DNA from: Drosophila miranda
Taxonomy: Eukaryota; Arthropoda; Insecta; Diptera; Drosophilidae
Assembly: GCF_003369915.1 (NCBI RefSeq)
Contig: NC_046676.1
Span: 10,212,001-10,276,000 of the forward strand
Direction of reading: 5' to 3'
DNA length: 64,000 nucleotides
Shown: positions 43,956 through 53,500 of the stretch, in pieces
Layout: every line of letters begins with the position of its first letter
Numbering within the stretch: the first letter of the stretch is position 1
Notes under the pieces: generated by a model
The model's database searches: none
Seen by the model: the letters and a program-made list of their open reading frames with translations, nothing else
What the model was told of the DNA's origin: nothing
Translations under genes and position numbers: made by a program

Positions 43956-46214
43956 ATGAGTCTCAAGTCCAGTGCCCGAATCAAGAAGCGCCGCTCGGAC
44001 GCGGCCGCCGCTACCTTTTCAACTGGAGCTGCTGCTGCAACCGGGAATGGAAGTGGAAGTGGGAATGGTAGTGGAAGTGGCAATGCGAATGGCAGTGGCA
44101 GTGGCAACAGTCATGGTAATGGGAATGGAAATGGCAGTACCGTCCCCCCAACAAGTAACTACAACTGCAACCAGAGCCTGTGCAGCTCCGAAAAGCACAA
44201 GAAGCACAGCTACGCGGGACGCAATCCCAACTTTGATACGGACGAGACGAAGCTGCTGATTCAGCTGTGGGGCGATCCCAAGCTGCAGCGCACCCTCATC
44301 ACCACGCACAAGAAGCACGCTGTGATCTGCCAACTGGCGGCCAAGATGCAAGAGTACGGCTACCACCGGTCCCCGGAGGAGATAACCACTCGGATCAAGA
44401 ATCTCAAGTGCTTCTACAATCGCCTTAAGAAGGACAAGGAGTGCGGCGCCACCTCCGATTCGGAGCCCAGCTGGAAGCATTTCGCCGAAATGGATGCCAT
44501 CATGACGCGGCCCATCTTCAGTGTACGGCCCAATGAGGTGCCAGCCCCATCGCTGAAATATCAACTGGAGCAGGCCCTGGAGGAGCATGCGGAGCAGCGC
44601 AGCCGGCGGCTGGCCAACGGCGAGGAGTTGTCCGAGAGCGATAACGAGGAGGACGACATGTTGCTCTCCTCTCTGGTGTCCAAAGGCAAGGAAGACACGC
44701 CCCGTAAGGAAGTGGAGGCCGCCTGCCTTGGGGTGGACACAGATTTGAATGAGCAGACCCTTGATGCCATCGCCTCCAAGCGACGCAAACGCTCAACCGA
44801 GCCGGATGTGGATATCGGTCAGTCGGTCTTGGCCTCCCCTAGCATCAAGACTGAGCCGGGCCATGAGCCAGGACCTGCTCCCGTTGCTGCACCGGTGGAG
44901 TCCGAACAGGAGGACGACGACGACGACGACGATTGCATGCTGCTGCCCCAGACCAAGGAGGAGCCCATCGATGTGGATGCTGGCGATGATTCACCCAGCG
45001 AGAAGTCTCCTAGTCCCGTCATGTCCACTCTGGCGAATATTTTGCAGCGGCCGAGGAACCCAGGCAATCTCATGTCGTACGCGACAGGCAATGTCATCAT
45101 CTCAGCGAGCGGCACCACTTCGACCAGTTGCTCGGTGCCCATTCAAAGCACTAGCACACTTTGCAGCAATGCGGGCATGCTGCAGCCGGGCAAGATCTCC
45201 TTGGTGCCCACCAATTTCCTGATGCAGTCCAAGCTGCCAGCCACTGTGGGACCTAGTCCCGTGGCAGCCAACGGATCTGCTCCACAGCTACAGCTGCTGC
45301 AGAGCGCCATCAACCAGGGAGCCCGTTTGATGATTAGCGGATCGGCCTCTGCACCGGCACAGCCAAGCAATGCCGGGCTGGTGGCCACTGCTCCCGGCGG
45401 TGTTAAGTTTGTCCTAGTGAATACCGAGCAGGCCAAGGCAGCGGCAGCCGTGGCTGCTGTGGGGAAATCAGCAGCAACGCTACCACTGGCCACGGCCCAG
45501 GCTCAGGCCATAGCACAGCAGCAGCAGCAGCAACACCAACAACAGCAACACCAACAACAGCAGCAGCAACAACAGAAACTGCAACAGCAAAACCTCCAGC
45601 AGGAGCAACAGCTGCAGCAGCGCCAGCAGCGACAGAAGGAAAAGAGAATTCAACAGGAGAAGGACGAGAACCGCCGAGAGAGGCAGAGAGAGGAATCGCA
45701 GTCCAGGCGACACATGACAAGTCAGTATAAAATAATTCCATCCAACTCCATTCAGCTATTTATAAACCTACCATCCACCATTACAGCTATGAGAATCCTA
45801 CTCCGGCAGCTGCTTAATTCCCAGAACGAGGCGAATGAGATCCAGCATAATCGCCTGTCACTGGAGCGCGAGCGTCTGGACTGGGAGCGGTCGATGGGGG
45901 ATCGCCTGCTGTCGTTGCTCCCAAACCTGGTGCAGCCTGCCCCAGTGGCTACTCCATCAACTACTGCCCAGCGCCTGCAGCCGCCTAAGCTGCTGTTCAC
46001 CACAGCTCTGCCCATGGGCAATGGTACCGTCACCATGCCACATATACTCACAACCAATTCCTTGCCAAAGGTGATTACGGCCCCATCCTCCACGCCAGTC
46101 AACTGCAGTACCAGCAGCAGCAGCACTGCCATCGTCGGGGGAGGCCCGGCACCAAAACCTGCAGCGGACGGTGATGTTCAACTAGTCACGCCAAAGCAGG
46201 AGAAGGAGGTCTAA
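43956..46214 (+). CDS. Myb/SANT-like (trihelix) DNA-binding protein with polyQ, unrecognised
   Basis: Probable transcription regulator. Exons 43956-45720 and 45787-46214 give 730 residues; the 66-nt intron is a multiple of three and stop-free, so unspliced mRNA would also be translatable. The start is the ATG giving MSLKSSARIKKRRS. A Gly/Ser/Asn repeat (residues about 25-65) comes first. A trihelix/MADF-like domain spans about 95-190 (FDTDETKLLIQLWGDPKLQR, YGYHRSPEEITTRIKNLKCF, WKHFAEMDAIM). Then come acidic stretches including poly-Asp, a polyglutamine region (about 520-570), and a C-terminal amphipathic, coiled-coil-like segment (ANEIQHNRLSLERERLDWER) that often mediates dimerisation in such proteins. 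The fly gene name is not recalled. Confidence 0.8.
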   Translation: MSLKSSARIKKRRSDAAAATFSTGAAAATGNGSGSGNGSGSGNANGSGSGNSHGNGNGNGSTVPPTSNYNCNQSLCSSEKHKKHSYAGRNPNFDTDETKLLIQLWGDPKLQRTLITTHKKHAVICQLAAKMQEYGYHRSPEEITTRIKNLKCFYNRLKKDKECGATSDSEPSWKHFAEMDAIMTRPIFSVRPNEVPAPSLKYQLEQALEEHAEQRSRRLANGEELSESDNEEDDMLLSSLVSKGKEDTPRKEVEAACLGVDTDLNEQTLDAIASKRRKRSTEPDVDIGQSVLASPSIKTEPGHEPGPAPVAAPVESEQEDDDDDDDCMLLPQTKEEPIDVDAGDDSPSEKSPSPVMSTLANILQRPRNPGNLMSYATGNVIISASGTTSTSCSVPIQSTSTLCSNAGMLQPGKISLVPTNFLMQSKLPATVGPSPVAANGSAPQLQLLQSAINQGARLMISGSASAPAQPSNAGLVATAPGGVKFVLVNTEQAKAAAAVAAVGKSAATLPLATAQAQAIAQQQQQQHQQQQHQQQQQQQQKLQQQNLQQEQQLQQRQQRQKEKRIQQEKDENRRERQREESQSRRHMTSQYKIIPSNSIQLFINLPSTITAMRILLRQLLNSQNEANEIQHNRLSLERERLDWERSMGDRLLSLLPNLVQPAPVATPSTTAQRLQPPKLLFTTALPMGNGTVTMPHILTTNSLPKVITAPSSTPVNCSTSSSSTAIVGGGPAPKPAADGDVQLVTPKQEKEV

Positions 46215-46375
46215 TTGATATAGTAAGAGCGATCTCTGACTTTAAGAAACGATGATATTCCATTAAAAGTCCATATCTCATCTTAAATGTAGTTTATTCT
46301 AACAATAAGACTTCTATATAATAAAGCTTGAACTAAATACTGATTCGAACGCCAGGAGCTGCTACTTCAGGTGTC

Positions 46376-46815
46376 CTAGCGTATGTTGAGACGTTCCATA
46401 TCGCGGATCTCCATTATATCTGTTTTGAGGCGCTGCTTGACAATCTCGCGCCAAATGGCCTCACGATCCCGATTGTCCGTCACACCCATGCGCTGCAGCG
46501 AGGTGTCCGTAATGCGTAGCAGAGCTCGCCCAGTGATGTCGTGCTGGAATGTAAAAAGATACAAGATCAGTAGGAAGTTATTTTAACGCGGAGGTGCTAC
46601 AGAGAGAAAGAGAATATGAACAAGGAAAACCTTGGTAAGTCTCAGGAAGCACTTTTTACCTGGACGAATAGCTGGTCGTATTGCGAGTATTCGCCACAGT
46701 GGCGACGATACCATTTCAGCACGTCGCTTACCGTCCACTGGTAAACGGCCTTGGGACGCGTAGTCTTCGTCCGCGTTTTGTTTTGAGTGGAATTGATTGT
46801 TTCTTCGGCTGGCAT
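46376..46815 (-). CDS. ave: Aveugle (HYP), SAM-domain adaptor of the CNK-KSR complex
   Basis: Small SAM-domain adaptor that joins CNK and KSR so that Ras can activate Raf. Two exons, 46815-46660 and 46543-46376, give 107 residues, the size known for fly Ave (about 106). It has a Thr/Lys-rich N-terminus, then a SAM domain with WTVSDVLKWYRRHCGEYSQY, HDITGRALLRITD, LQRMGVTDNRDREAIWREIV. The gene is divergent from Rpn6, with about 360 bases between starts. Confidence 0.93.
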
Positions 46816-47175
46816 TGTTTAATTTATTGAATTTGATTGGAACAGCTGTTCGAGTGTGATGGCGTTTTCCAGTACTTCACACGCGATAGTTTGCGATATT
46901 TTTATAAAGATACATCGATAGTATATTTTCAACATTGCGATAACACTTATCGAAGTCGGGCCAACTCTAATCGTGACTGGCGCTTAATAACAACGACGAA
47001 AAGGTGAAAAAAGTCAGAATAAAACACCTAGTACGCATTAAATACTGAATATACATATAATACACAAAGAGAAAAAGGAATACGTATAGTGCTGTAGTTG
47101 TAACACAGTTTGCTGTTTGATTGCTTACAAAATTTTGTCGTAAAGTCGAGCGTTATCCATATTCAAAGTCGCAAA
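46816..47175. promoter_or_regulatory. Bidirectional ave / Rpn6 promoter
   Basis: A 360-base divergent promoter. It carries ATCGATA (46914-46920), TTATCGA (about 46948) and GTATATTTT, i.e. DRE-like and motif-6-like elements typical of paired housekeeping genes in Drosophila. Part is 5' UTR of both genes. Confidence 0.6.
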
Positions 47176-48567
47176 ATGGCCGGAGCTACACTTTTCGAGC
47201 GTGCACAGGCCTTGTCCAGTGTGAATCGCGAAGAGGACAGCTCACTGCTGAATAAAATAGTGCGGGATCAGGAAGGTGCTGAGAACGATGAAGAACGCAT
47301 ACGCATCAAGGAGCAGGGCATCATGCAGCAGGGTGAGCTCTACAAACAGGAGGGGAAGGCAAAAGAGTTGGCCGACCTCATCAAAGTGACGCGTCCGTTC
47401 TTGAGCTCGATTAGCAAGGCCAAGGCAGCGAAACTGGTGCGCTCATTGGTAGACATGTTCCTCGACATGGATGCGGGCACTGGAATTGAGGTGAGTCTTG
47501 GGTTTCTCTATTAGCAAAACATTGCCTTTACACAAGATCCCATTTACCCAAAGGTGCAACTTTGCAAAGACTGCATTGAGTGGGCCAAGCAGGAGAAGCG
47601 GACCTTTCTGCGGCAATCTCTGGAGGCCCGTCTGATTGCTTTGTACTTCGACACCGCTTTGTACACAGAGGCTCTGGCATTAGGCTCGCAACTGCTAAAG
47701 GAGCTCAAAAAGTTGGACGACAAGAATTTGCTGGTGGAAGTTCAGCTGCTAGAGAGCAAAACCTACCATGCATTGAGTAATCTGCCCAAGGCCAGAGCTG
47801 CCCTCACCTCGGCTCGGACCACGGCCAATGCCATCTACTGTCCCCCCAAGGTACAGGGTGCCCTCGATCTCCAGTCTGGCATTCTGCATGCGGCCGATGA
47901 GCGTGACTTCAAAACCGCCTTCTCCTATTTCTATGAAGCCTTCGAAGGCTTCGACAGCGTTGACAGCGTCAAGGCCCTGACCTCTTTAAAGTACATGTTG
48001 CTGTGCAAGATTATGCTGGGACACTCGGATGATGTAAATCAGATTGTCAGCGGCAAGCTGGTAAGTAAATTGAGTTGAAATAATTAAGAATAATCGTTAA
48101 ATAAATGTTCTTCTGTAAACCAGGCCATTACCTATTCGGGCCGCGATGTGGATGCCATGAAAGCGGTAGCAGAAGCCTCACACAAACGCTCCCTCGCCGA
48201 CTTCCAAAACGCCCTCAAGGAGTACAAAAAGGAACTGGCCGAGGATGTGATTGTGCAGGCGCATTTGGGAACGCTCTATGACACCATGCTGGAGCAGAAT
48301 CTGTGCCGCATCATTGAGCCCTATTCCCGTGTGCAGGTTGCCCACGTCGCTGAGAGCATTCATCTGCCCAAGGCGCAGGTGGAGAAGAAGTTGTCTCAAA
48401 TGATACTCGACAAGAAGTTCAGTGGCATTCTCGATCAGGGAGAAGGTGTACTGATTGTGTTCGAGGAGACGGCCGTGGACAAGACCTACGAGCGTGTGCT
48501 GGCGACCATTCAGAGCATGGGCAAGGTGGTGGACACACTCTATCAGAAGGCCAAGAAGCTTTCGTAA
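47176..48567 (+). CDS. Rpn6: 26S proteasome regulatory subunit Rpn6 (PSMD11)
   Basis: Lid subunit of the 19S regulatory particle that clamps lid to base and core. Exons 47176-47490, 47554-48060, 48124-48567 give 421 residues, the standard PSMD11 length. The N-terminal part is helical repeats ([40 protein letters not shown]). The C-terminal PCI domain (about 225-410) has [20 protein letters not shown] and [16 protein letters not shown]. The start is the first ATG, with the Kozak-like context CAAAATGG. Confidence 0.97.
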
Positions 48568-49170
48568 ACTGGCTGGTAGTGGAGGAGACATTATTCAAAT
48601 TCAACATGATATCAGCATAACTAGCAGACATTTCATAGTTTCTTTTGGCTTTCTTTTTCTGTTACAACAAATTAACAATTCTCATGCCGATTCCAAGCCA
48701 AACAACTTTTTAGTTTCTGCGCAAACAATATAAATCAATCAATTGGCAAAAATAGCAACAGCAAACCCCAACCCCAACCTCAACCAGAACACAAAGCGGA
48801 AACCATTATCTAACATAAGACAAATTATTAATCATTTTATGGAATCGAATTGTTTGCGCGCGTGCGGTATACTAAGCAAAAATATTCAATTAACTACTTA
48901 ATAAAACAAATCTAACAGGCAGCTCGATAAATATGTAAAGTCAATTTCCAATCGGTTAGATGAGGGTGTATTTCGATCCTGATCGTTCTACTAGGCCTCA
49001 TAGGGATCTACGTACTCGCACTATTTTGTAATGTTGATTCCTTTGATGGTCCTTGCTTCAATCAGGCCTCCCATTGTTCTCGTTGGAGATCAACCATTTT
49101 AAATATTTTAAAACAATTTAAAATTTTATTAATTTAAGAAATAAATATTTGAATAATGTTGAAGGCAGCC
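48568..49170. other. Convergent 3' UTRs of Rpn6 and the attacin
   Basis: A/T-rich, with AATAAA-like signals on the plus strand near 48899 and on the minus strand around 49140. This is also where D. melanogaster 54C genes give way to genes of the 51C locus, so a rearrangement breakpoint is likely in or near it. Confidence 0.45.
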
Positions 49171-49949
49171 CTAACCACGGAAGTGATGGGTAAGACCCAG
49201 ACCAGCGCCAAAGTCCGTCCTCTGATTGGCGAATGGGCCACTCATCCACTTGTTGGCTGATCCAGACAGGTCCAAGTGCGTATTCCGATCGGCCGAGGAC
49301 CAGAGGTTGGCTCGTGCCTCGGCCCCCAGCTGACGACCAATGCCGGGGAAATTGCTGTGCGTCAGGCTGGCGCCATGACCTTTGACGTGTGAGTAATCTA
49401 GGGCGGCGCCATTGCGTTGGAACTCGAAGCCATTGGCCAGCTTGTTCTGCGAGGCGAAGGCCTTGGCATCGAGATTGTGTACGCCGTTGTTGAAGAGATT
49501 GGCATGCACCTCCTGCTGGAAGACGTCCTTCACGCCGGGAGTGTGGGTCCTGGTTAGAGAGGCACCATGTCCGTGGCTGTATAGAATGAGAGAATTTCGT
49601 TTAGTCACTTTTCTACTAATACGTTCTTCTTCCGATTGACTTACTTGTTGTAGGCCACAGTTCCACCTGTGGTGACTGGACCCGATTTCGTGTTGCCGGC
49701 GGCAAAGACCTGACCCACCACATTGTGATCGGGATTGCCAATGCCTTTGGTCAGATCAAGGCGGGCATCAGAGCCCCCAGCCGGATTGGAGGCCAACGAA
49801 CCTCCGAGAACCTGACGGCGGGCACGCATGAGACGTGGTGGTGGTGACGGAGGTGGATAGTAGGGCAAGGTCTGATAATACTGAGGCACAGCCTCTGCTA
49901 TGGCTGCCAGGGCAACGATTGCCACGATGAAAATGCTTCCCTTCTGCAT
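49171..49949 (-). CDS. Attacin (AttA/AttB-locus type with AttC-like pro-domain)
   Basis: Secreted glycine-rich antibacterial protein against Gram-negative bacteria, made by the fat body. Exons 49949-49645 and 49576-49171 give 236 residues. Signal peptide MQKGSIFIVAIVALAAIAEA (like AttA). Proline-rich pro-domain QTLPYYPPPSPPPRLMRARR, ending in a furin site and resembling the released AttC pro-peptide. Attacin N domain (QVLGGSLASNPAGGSDARLD, GQVFAAGN) and two Gly-rich G domains (HGHGASLTRTHTPGVKDVFQ; GPFANQRTDFGAGLGLTHHF). The intron falls at the known attacin position (AYN|HGHG). Next to drosocin, as AttA and AttB are in D. melanogaster. TATA, kappaB and GATA sites lie upstream. Confidence 0.9.
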
Positions 49950-50013
49950 GTTGTCTTGTATTGGCTTTGGAACGAACGAACGCTGACTGATGCCTGATCG
50001 CGGCTCACCTTTC

Positions 50014-50024
50014 GCTTTTATAGC
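50014..50024 (-). promoter_or_regulatory. TATA box of the attacin gene
   Basis: On the minus strand GCTATAAAAGC, with an initiator-like TCAGTCAG about 30 bases downstream (around 49982-49989). The predicted leader is about 35-40 bases. Confidence 0.75.
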
Positions 50025-50066
50025 GAAAAGTTTTTCCAAACGTAAAAGCAAACCCCTGGCGCGAGT

Positions 50067-50136
50067 GGGGAATCACTCGTCTTGTGATTCACAAGACTCA
50101 TCTGCCTCCATCTGTCTTATCAGCTAGAAATTCCCC
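50067..50136. promoter_or_regulatory. Immune control region: kappaB-like and GATA sites of the attacin gene
   Basis: GGGGAATTTC on the minus strand (50127-50136) is a good NF-kappaB (Relish/Dif) site. TTATCAG (50118-50124), a GATA/Serpent site, is 2 bases away, a pairing typical of fly antimicrobial genes. A second, weaker GGGGAATCAC is at 50067-50076 (plus strand). A palindrome GTCTTGTG-ATT-CACAAGAC lies between them at 50079-50097. Confidence 0.65.
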
Positions 50137-51109
50137 GCCTCAGGTCTCTTTGGTGATTTACTTTTACATATTATTTCTGTGTGGCCTGTTCTGACCTCTC
50201 CACGCTACACCTCCTCCTTCCTGGTCGCATCATCGACGCCACTTGTTGCTCCTTTTGTGTCGATCTCAGCCCCCAGGCCCTTTGGCCGACTTGACAGCTT
50301 CAAGTGACTGCCTTTGTGGGCTTAATGGAGGAGAAGTGCTTTATCTTGCGCACGACAGATTCTGACAGTTATAAGCGATATCATAACACATTCCTCAATT
50401 GATGTCCCGTTTTATCAATATATAGGAGCTCTTATCGCAGGCGATGGGTGGTGGTGGGTGGTGTTTCATAATGAGTGAAAGAGAGTCGTAGGACGCGTAC
50501 TCGCTTGAGTGAAGTTTCGGCCAAGTCCTAATTGAATTCTGTGCGCAGGAGCAGGCTGAAAGGATGCCAGCCGAGAGCGCGGCGTGTGAAACTTTGGCGC
50601 CTTGGATGTCAACGAAAAGTTTGCACTGAGAAAAATTCCCTTGATTAATGGGAGATATACAAACGGAGTATACAAAGTGGAATAGTTGGGAATAGTTTGT
50701 TAAGTGTTTTTAGCATAAAAAGTCACGTTTATTTTGTCTCTTCTTAGAAATGAGGATTTTGTTTGCTGATAGCCTGATAATTATTAATTGATCTTAAAAT
50801 TCCTAGAGTGTATACGTATTACGAGTAGAAAAGTCTAGTAAATCCATAATGATCTTACATTCAATTGTGATTTGCTTTGATGCCTCAGACGTGGCCCTTT
50901 GAGGGTCTGAGCATCCACAGGCCCGGCTCTTATCAGCGCCTTTTGGGAGATAACGCACAGAAATCCCCTAGAAATTTGTTTGTACTTCTTTATTATAATT
51001 TTTTGTTTATTTTTATTTTACAAAAATTTGTATATTTCGGGAGACAATTTATTCAAACAAAACAAATGTTTGGTTGGGTTTTTCCCCTCTTGAGATTAGC
51101 GGCATACCA
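50137..51109. other. Attacin-drosocin spacer
   Basis: About 970 bases between the attacin promoter and the drosocin stop. It holds the rest of the attacin upstream region (several GATA-like TTATC sites) and the A/T-rich 3' UTR of drosocin. No further peptide gene could be supported. Confidence 0.45.
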
Positions 51110-51316
51110 TCAAGCCGACCGAATTGGGGGACTCATGGCAGCGACAGCGGGCTGGATTAGTCCCAAACGATCGGCGATGTGCAGTGCCTCGCGGCGCACT
51201 CGGATGGGGCGTGGATGGGAGGTGGGCCGTGGATTGCTGGGGCGCGGCTTTCCAGGAGTGGCAGCGGCCAGGGCCCAAATGCAGGCGAGCAGCAGGAAAA
51301 CGAGACTGAACTTCAT
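51110..51316 (-). CDS. Dro: Drosocin precursor (two-peptide antimicrobial gene)
   Basis: Precursor of the proline-rich antibacterial peptide drosocin. Single exon, 68 residues. Signal peptide [19 protein letters not shown]; then the mature region [19 protein letters not shown], keeping the Thr that is O-glycosylated in D. melanogaster; a furin-type RVRR; and a C-terminal peptide of about 27 residues starting [10 protein letters not shown], corresponding to the second product, buletin. The core differs from D. melanogaster by few residues, while the tail is divergent and longer by a few residues. TATA and kappaB/GATA sites lie upstream. Confidence 0.95.
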   Translation of the reverse strand: MKFSLVFLLLACIWALAAATPGKPRPSNPRPTSHPRPIRVRREALHIADRLGLIQPAVAAMSPPIRSA

Positions 51317-51369
51317 TTTGGCAGGTCCGAACAGATCGAACTGAATGCCGATCGATGGAAATGCTTCAC

Positions 51370-51377
51370 TTTATATA
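51370..51377 (-). promoter_or_regulatory. TATA box of drosocin
   Basis: TATATAAA on the minus strand (CGCTATATAAAGTG), 54 bases before the ATG, so the leader is short. Confidence 0.75.
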
Positions 51378-51400
51378 GCGCTGCTGGGCGCCTCCGCGAC

Positions 51401-51422
51401 GGGGATTCTACAAGTTTATCAG
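51401..51422. promoter_or_regulatory. kappaB and GATA sites of drosocin
   Basis: GGGGATTCTA (51401-51410) fits the Relish-preferred GGGGATTYY pattern. TTATCA (51417-51422) is a GATA site. The pair lies about 24 bases upstream of the TATA box. Confidence 0.7.
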
Positions 51423-53500
51423 CGCAAATCGTCTCATATTGCGACAATGTCAATGATGTAGACGAGATAGTGGTCTGGTAAGTGATTCCCATCAGTAATC
51501 ATCTCGATCGATGTACGATGTACCGTTTCTTTAGTTCTCTGAAGCGGTTTTCCAACAGGTACATCCAGGTCTTTTTTAAATACAACTAATTTTGGCGCCT
51601 AGCTGTCACTTTCACTTGGGTGTTCTCTCTCTCTCTCTTTCAAATTCTCTCTGTTTGAGGTCCTTCCTGTGTGGAACACCAGCCGCGTCAAATCTCATTA
51701 GACGGAGCAGACACATACACACACGCACGCACCAGAGACCGAAAACGAAACGAAACGCGCTTGAGCGAGCTTTTCCGCTTTGAGCGCAACATTTTCTTTT
51801 TGGGGGCTCTTTTGGAAAATTCTTGGGCAGCTCGTCAAACGTTCGTGTAGAGGCCAGACGCGAGGAAAACTCTGCTTATCGATTACGCACGTAACACACA
51901 TTTTCCCCTCAACCGAAAGGCCAGTGTCGTCGTCGTGCAAAAGTTACAAACAATTAAAAACAGTATTTTGGGTGTGTGTAATCCTATGATATTTACTTGA
52001 ATTAAAGATTTAAAGTTTACATAATTATCTGTGGAACAAGGCTCGTCTCAAGTGTCTCTGTCTCTGGCTTTGGCCTTCAAAGAAGTGTGTGAAAAAATAT
52101 ATTGTGTATGTACGAGTATATAGACAGAGATACATCCTCACGTGTGTGCCATAGAAAATGGATTACAGATTTAGAATATCGCCAGATCCCTTGTAAATTG
52201 TTGTACAAGTTACCAAGGACTTTTAATCTACGCAATACTCCTTAACATATTTAAAAAAACTGCTTTTTCTGATTACTGTTTTGAATCTACAAAGCTTTCG
52301 ACTTGGGATTTTAAGGCTTTAATTTCATCACATTATGTATGTTTCAAAGGCCCTTTTCTTTATAAATACATACATATTTAGATGTATGTATGTATGAATG
52401 GTACATAGAGCAACAACAAGTCTGTTCTATATATGGATGGTGGCAGATACATATGTATGTATGTATGTATATACAGACACCATTCACCCACATTTGCAGC
52501 GTGCCAAGTGAACGAAAAAAATTGAATAGAAATTACTCATTCGCTCATGTCGCAGGAAAAGCTCAAAGCTAATGCAATCCACTCAACTGAATTGAGCTCT
52601 CTCTTGGCAGAGGGAGAGCGCGGTTTGTTTAGCTCTCTCCGAGTCTCAACCTGTGCTTGCACGATGTGTTTTGCACCGACAAGACTAGAGGAGAGGGAAA
52701 TATTCAAGGCACTATGGTGATTAAATGGTTCTGGAAATAGAGGAAAAACAAGCACGTTTTCCTTATTAAATGGCTGACTTTAAATGAGTCTGCCAGAATG
52801 CCCACATTTTCCCATTTAAAATATGACCTGGTGGAAAAACCTATCGTGTAGCTGCAGGTTCAGCCATTCTCCGAGTCTTTTGCTCGCATTTGAAGCGGAA
52901 GGAGAAGCGAAAAGAGAAAGGCGAAAAGCGAAAGAGTGGGAGAAATGTGAAAAGGAAGCAGCTGACAATTGTAATTACAGACATCTTCTGCATACAAAGG
53001 ACAAAGGAAGTCGGTAGGACATGAGCTATTTCCGTTTTGGGTTCCTCTAATCCCAAATTGGAGAGACCATAATTGCACTGCTTAACAAAACAAAGAAGAG
53101 TGTCGGGAATGGCTCACAGGATAGATCCTGTATCTCTTTGAGTCTAATTGTCTATCTGTGAATGTTTAATCTGCACACCATGCCCCCTATTTTGCCCACC
53201 GGTGTACTTTAGTATGGGAAAAGGATGCTCTCTTTGATCTGTGGGGGCTAGCGGGAGGAGCAGGGTTCGGCAAAGAGACAAAACGTTTGACATCCTCCTC
53301 TATTGTATTCTGTATTCCACAGCTGCCGAATGATAATGAAAGTGATGATGAGACTGTAAGTGGGGGAAAAAAAGCAAAGAACGAACCCACTGGGACGAAG
53401 GAAGTGGAACCGAGAGCCAAATAACCAAGAGAGAGCACTGAAGGAAAGCGGTTGAAGGGGAGGAAAGAGCGAGGGCTATACCAAGGAACTAAACACCACA
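51423..53500. other. Drosocin upstream / transporter 5' region
   Basis: About 2 kb without a supported coding frame. It contains CT- and CA-type simple repeats (51620-51650, 51713-51732) and TATG/GTAT repeats (52380-52475). Leader exons of the downstream transporter gene may lie here, but none can be fixed. Confidence 0.4.
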
